Source: Sulfurimonadaceae bacterium (lineage in GTDB: Bacteria > Campylobacterota > Campylobacteria > Campylobacterales > Sulfurimonadaceae). From it: 6,666 bases of DNA. The DNA is taken from the NCBI GenBank assembly GCA_028685945.1, contig JAQUCZ010000060.1:1-6666 (forward strand), given 5' to 3'. How positions within the stretch are numbered: position 1 is the first letter of the stretch; each line of letters begins with the position of its first letter. Positions 6,018 through 6,666 of this stretch are shown piece by piece. Under the pieces are notes generated by a model, which did no database searches, had not been told where the DNA came from, and was given only the letters and a program-made list of their open reading frames with translations. Made by a program: the position numbers and the translations under genes.

Positions 6018-6054
6018 AAAATTTCTTGCCGACAAATGTCGGGCAAGAAATTTT
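6018..6054 (-). terminator. Rho-independent terminator of the response-regulator gene
   Basis: On the plus strand, AAAATTTCTTGCC (6018-6030) is the exact reverse complement of GGCAAGAAATTTT (6042-6054). The inner bases GAC-AAAT-GTC continue the stem with one bulged G at 6041. Read on the minus strand it starts seven bases after the stop codon of the response regulator and ends in TTTT. The flanking A and T runs make it a good terminator on the minus strand and possibly both ways. Confidence 0.85.
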
Positions 6055-6060
6055 CACCTC

Positions 6061-6609
6061 TTAGTCTTCGTAAAAACTGCGTAATGCTCTAATGATTACG
6101 GCGTTTTTAGAGATGCTCTCTGCTTTTGCATTATCGTTTACTACTTCGTAAAGATCCAAAGGAAGAGAGATAGAGAACGTTTTTGTCTCGATTTTTTTCT
6201 TTTTCGCTACCATAGCTACGACGCTGTTAAGCAATTCGATAATTTTTTTCGTATCGATAGGTTTTTGAATAAAGCTGTTAACACCCACTTCGATCGATTC
6301 GGAAATTTTTTCGATATCGTTACTTGCAGAGATAACAATAATGATCTGATCTGGGTTCATCTCGCGGATTTTACGAGAAAGCTTGATACCGTCGATCCCC
6401 GTCATGATAATATCTACGAAAATAACATCCGGTTGTACTTTCTCATAAATAGCAAGTGCTTCTTCACCGTTAAAGCAAGAATACACGTCAGAAAAGAAGT
6501 TTTTGAAAGTAGAGCTTAAAAGCTCGTTTGTTACTTTCTCATCCTCTACGACCATCGCAGTGAGTTTTTTTGTTTGTTGCGTTAATTGAACTAAGTCTAG
6601 ATTTGCCAT
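6061..6609 (-). CDS. Response regulator: REC domain fused to a ribbon-helix-helix DNA-binding domain
   Basis: A 182-residue two-component regulator. The receiver domain (about 15-135) has every key residue: acidic pair E22-D23, phospho-acceptor D66 in VIFVDIIMTGIDG, the switch Ser S94 in VISAS, and K116 in QKPID. After a KKKK linker (136-139), residues 142-182 begin with the strand KTFSISLPLDLYE and continue through helices to SISKNAVIIRALRSFYED. This is the layout of a CopG/Arc-type ribbon-helix-helix domain, which would bind operator DNA as a dimer. I chose the ATG at 6609, preceded by AGAAGGA, over the in-frame TTG at 6648, because the TTG reading runs through the promoter -10. No histidine kinase lies in the window, so the partner is unknown. 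RHH is an uncommon output for a response regulator. The REC call is very secure; the RHH call is good but rests on pattern alone. Confidence 0.93.
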   Translation of the reverse strand: MANLDLVQLTQQTKKLTAMVVEDEKVTNELLSSTFKNFFSDVYSCFNGEEALAIYEKVQPDVIFVDIIMTGIDGIKLSRKIREMNPDQIIIVISASNDIEKISESIEVGVNSFIQKPIDTKKIIELLNSVVAMVAKKKKIETKTFSISLPLDLYEVVNDNAKAESISKNAVIIRALRSFYED

Positions 6610-6622
6610 ATTGTTTTCCTTC

Positions 6623-6648
6623 TTGTAAATTGTGATGCAATTATACAA
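6623..6648 (-). promoter_or_regulatory. Response-regulator promoter with overlapping inverted repeat (candidate operator)
   Basis: The minus strand has TATAAT at 6645-6640, about 31 bases before the ATG at 6609. Overlying it is an imperfect inverted repeat: TTGTAAATTG (6623-6632) and CAATTATACAA (6638-6648), matching end to end with one extra base in the second arm and a five-base spacer. The inner arms AATTG/CAATT are exact. The repeat covers the -10 and probable transcription start, a position suited to repression, most simply by the RHH regulator itself. Confidence 0.5.
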
Positions 6649-6666
6649 TAAATAATGAAAAAATCT

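Noticed and set aside
6610..6648. Thirteen-residue N-terminal extension of the response regulator from a TTG at 6648
   Set aside because: The extension overlaps the TATAAT at 6645-6640 and has no ribosome binding site, while the ATG at 6609 has AGAAGGA at good spacing.
6655..6666. Possible plus-strand gene start (ATG AAA AAA TCT) at the right edge
   Set aside because: Only four codons are visible and there is no Shine-Dalgarno sequence; it cannot be supported.
1..6666. CRISPR arrays, insertion sequences or prophage genes
   Set aside because: No regularly spaced repeats, transposase motifs or terminal inverted repeats were seen on either strand.

Overview
The window looks like a chromosomal segment of a free-living Campylobacterota (epsilonproteobacterium), most likely close to Sulfurimonas, Sulfuricurvum or Sulfurovum. 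Three things suggest this: moderately AT-rich DNA, promoters with a strong TATAAT-like -10 but no clear -35, and a gene order fbp–mobB–lipoprotein–yggT–gltX. As I recall it, that order matches the Campylobacter jejuni block around Cj0840c–Cj0845c, except that slt is absent here. The genus is an inference; no database was searched.

Layout. The 3' part of fbp runs off the left edge on the minus strand, preceded by mobB in a one-base TAATG overlap; the two form a small operon. A divergent promoter region separates mobB from a plus-strand lipoprotein gene of unknown function. The lipoprotein converges, with three bases between, on the minus-strand pair gltX-like–yggT, which overlap by four bases (ATGA). 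A 173-bp divergent spacer separates the gltX-like gene from glnS on the plus strand, which encodes a glutaminyl-tRNA synthetase with a C-terminal YqeY/GatB-type tail. glnS converges on a tRNA-Glu(UUC) gene. A minus-strand response regulator with a ribbon-helix-helix output domain lies at the right edge. There is no gene-free stretch over 300 bases.

The most interesting part is the aminoacylation cluster. Most Campylobacterota have no GlnRS: they make Gln-tRNA(Gln) indirectly, with a tRNA(Gln)-specific GluRS (GluRS2) followed by GatCAB. Here the gene in the GluRS2 position has an intact 394-codon frame, a promoter, a good ribosome binding site and coupling to yggT, but its active site is gone. 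The HIGH motif reads TLDD, the KMSKR loop is deleted, and the R-G-E-x-H motif reads CQEGY. The zinc-knuckle-like cysteines and the anticodon-binding half remain. Immediately divergent is a complete GlnRS with intact HIGH and MSKR motifs. The simplest reading is that a gained GlnRS made GluRS2 redundant and the old enzyme lost catalysis but was kept as a non-catalytic protein, perhaps a tRNA binder or regulator. Function is inferred, not shown.

The remaining genes are housekeeping: gluconeogenesis (fbp), molybdenum cofactor maturation (mobB), a YggT membrane protein, and an apparently orphan two-component regulator with a likely self-operator over its promoter.
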